NCBI GenBank assembly: GCA_044340025.1
Contig: JBIIUJ010000128.1
Location: forward strand, 1-7,402
Direction of reading: 5' to 3'
DNA from: JBIIUJ01 sp044340025
Lineage (GTDB): Bacteria; Pseudomonadota; Alphaproteobacteria; Caulobacterales; Aquidulcibacteraceae
DNA length: 7,402 bases
Below are positions 7,101-7,402 of this stretch, piece by piece. Below the pieces are notes generated by a model. The model did not search any database, had not been told where the DNA came from, and worked only from the letters and a program-made list of their open reading frames with translations. The number at the start of each line of letters is the position of its first letter. Within the stretch, counting starts at the first letter, position 1. Both the position numbers and the translations under genes were made by a program.

Positions 7101-7351
7101 GGGCCGTGCCCTTGATGCTGGGCGGCGGTGCGGGCGGGGAGACGCGCTCGACCATCGGGGTGGTGATCGTGTTCGGCGTGCTGGGGTCGACCGCGCTGAC
7201 GCTCTATGTGGTGCCGGTTTTCTATAACCTGCTTGCGCGCTTCACCCGCAGCCCCGAAGAGCTTTCGCGTCAGATCGAAGCCTATGAGGCCGAACATGCC
7301 GAGCCGGCGAATGCGAATGCGCCGGGCTATGCGCCCAAGGCGGCGGAGTAA
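4181..7351 (+). CDS. RND multidrug efflux pump, inner-membrane permease (HAE1 family)
   Basis: This 1056-residue inner-membrane pump has the full length and layout of AcrB-type transporters, which use proton influx to export drugs or other hydrophobic compounds from periplasm and membrane. Twelve membrane segments can be placed: TM1 at about 11-29, TM2-6 between 335 and 487, TM7 at about 526-545, TM8-12 between 862 and 1015. Two large periplasmic loops lie at about 30-334 and 546-861. The proton-relay residues are all present by alignment to AcrB: Asp401-Asp402 in GLVVDDAIIVLEN (TM4), Lys930 in ATKNGILIVEF (TM10), and Arg960 and Thr967 in RLRPILMTS (TM11). GDAGAGSGVSGG (606-617) falls where AcrB has its glycine-rich switch loop. 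A run of ten glycines broken by one proline (661-671) forms an unusual porter-domain loop. A polar Ala/Glu-rich tail of about 35 residues ends the protein. It forms an operon with the adaptor; no outer-membrane channel gene follows inside the window. The class is certain; the substrate cannot be read from sequence. Confidence 0.98.
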   Translation: MMISDLAVKRPVLAAVASLLLIALGLIAFTRLPLRELPDVDRPIVSVSTSYRGAAAEVVETQITQVIEDQLSGIEGVDFISSNSRDGRSSITIEFALGRDLDAAANDVRTAVDRVINRMPVNADPPQIQKTDADSEPIMFLNLTSTTMSRMELTDYAERVLVDRFTAIDGVASVRLGGGVRQSMRVWLNPEALAARGLTADDVDSALRTQNVELPAGAVESVERDYVVRVGRIYRTAEDFRAMPVGRSGEGAVIRLGDVAQVEVGPEDDRRIFRGNGVNQIGLGIVRQSRSNALDVGRAAKAEMEAIKPTLPEGMDFFVGFDSTVFIERAVERVWVTMAEAVGLTILVIFLFIGSVRAALIPAATIPVCLIGVFALFAVLGFSINLITLLALVLAIGLVVDDAIIVLENCQRRVDLGEPPLIAAQRGARQVGFAVIATTAVLVSVFTPLFFTGGFVGRLFIELAVAIAGAVIISAFVALTLSPMMASKLLRPSAQSGNVLTRTVDRAFVAMRESYAHSVGASLKAPWGAFAVLAVVTAGGYFMFASLNQELSPREDRGNLLINLSMPEGTGYEMTRRTMLQVEPMLMEYVESGEATRLLLIAPRFGDAGAGSGVSGGFIRMFLAPWEDRERTGQEIVDELNRKLAQYPAGQFRAAMPSAFGGGGPGGGGGGDASIVLTGSDYEELAAAAERVIKRIDENPNLARPRMNFERDSPRIEAQIDRERAAALGVSPQAIGRTLEAMMGSRRVTTFPDRGEEYDVWLQLNRNDRESIEDMQRIYVRSNAGDLVPLSNVVTFRAFGDTDVRPRVNRLRAVSVSASLNGDYTLGQALDFLEQASLAEIKPGMGIDYQGETRELRQGNDAFLFAFALALLIVFLTLAAQFESWIHPLVIMLTVPLAVAGGLFGLYAAGYTINIYSQIGLIILVALATKNGILIVEFANQLRDEGRSVRDAIVEASELRLRPILMTSFATIAGAVPLMLGGGAGGETRSTIGVVIVFGVLGSTALTLYVVPVFYNLLARFTRSPEELSRQIEAYEAEHAEPANANAPGYAPKAAE

Positions 7352-7402
7352 GGCTCAGACGGGCAGGGGGGCGGGCGCGGCCCGGCGGCGCGCGGCCCGC
7401 GC

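Noticed and set aside
4025..7297. A 1090-codon open frame antisense to the pump gene
   Set aside because: Its codons lie exactly opposite the pump's codons, so it is interrupted only by sense TTA, CTA or TCA codons, which this GC-rich genome rarely uses. Its translation is His/Arg/Asp/Gly-rich with no recognisable domain, while the sense strand encodes a complete RND pump.
7368..7402. GC-rich tail as a terminator hairpin for the efflux operon
   Set aside because: The most obvious internal similarity is a direct repeat, not an inverted one, and no T-run is visible before the window ends.
1..7402. CRISPR arrays, tRNA or rRNA genes, transposases or attachment sites
   Set aside because: None was seen. 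The only tandem repeat has two copies with a 2 bp gap, not spacers, and coding genes account for nearly all of the window.

Overview
This 7.4 kb window is GC-rich DNA with strong G/C bias at third codon positions. The gene families suggest an alphaproteobacterium, perhaps Caulobacterales, Maricaulales or Hyphomonadaceae-like. That placement rests on the DUF2336 protein, the NAD kinase type and the adducin-like aldolase-fold protein; it is inference and no marker fixes it.

Layout: (1) 1-553, minus strand: the N-terminal 184 codons of NAD kinase (nadK), running off the left edge. (2) 618-1709, minus strand: a DUF2336 helical-repeat protein of unknown function, 64 bp upstream of nadK and in the same direction. 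(3) 1710-1856: a divergent intergenic region, ending in a strong ribosome binding site. (4) 1857-2693, plus strand: a class II aldolase/adducin-family protein. (5) 2694-2849: a 156 bp gap with two perfect 19 bp copies at a 21 bp period and a weak promoter candidate. (6) 2850-4181 and 4181-7351, plus strand: a two-gene RND efflux operon (periplasmic adaptor, then HAE1-type inner-membrane pump), joined by a one-base stop/start overlap. (7) 7352-7402: a very GC-rich tail that may hold the end of a convergent gene.

How they work together: the adaptor and pump should form the inner-membrane and periplasmic parts of a proton-driven tripartite exporter. The outer-membrane channel and any dedicated regulator are not in the window. 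The nadK/DUF2336 pair may be co-transcribed, while the aldolase-fold gene looks independent.

The content is mostly ordinary core or housekeeping and efflux genes, and I see no clear new system. The points most worth a second look are the tandem near-palindromic repeat before the efflux operon, matching glycine-rich insertions in both pump partners, the adducin-like protein that lacks the aldolase catalytic glutamate, and the DUF2336-nadK pairing. Several very long antisense reading frames, one of 1090 codons, are codon-bias shadows.
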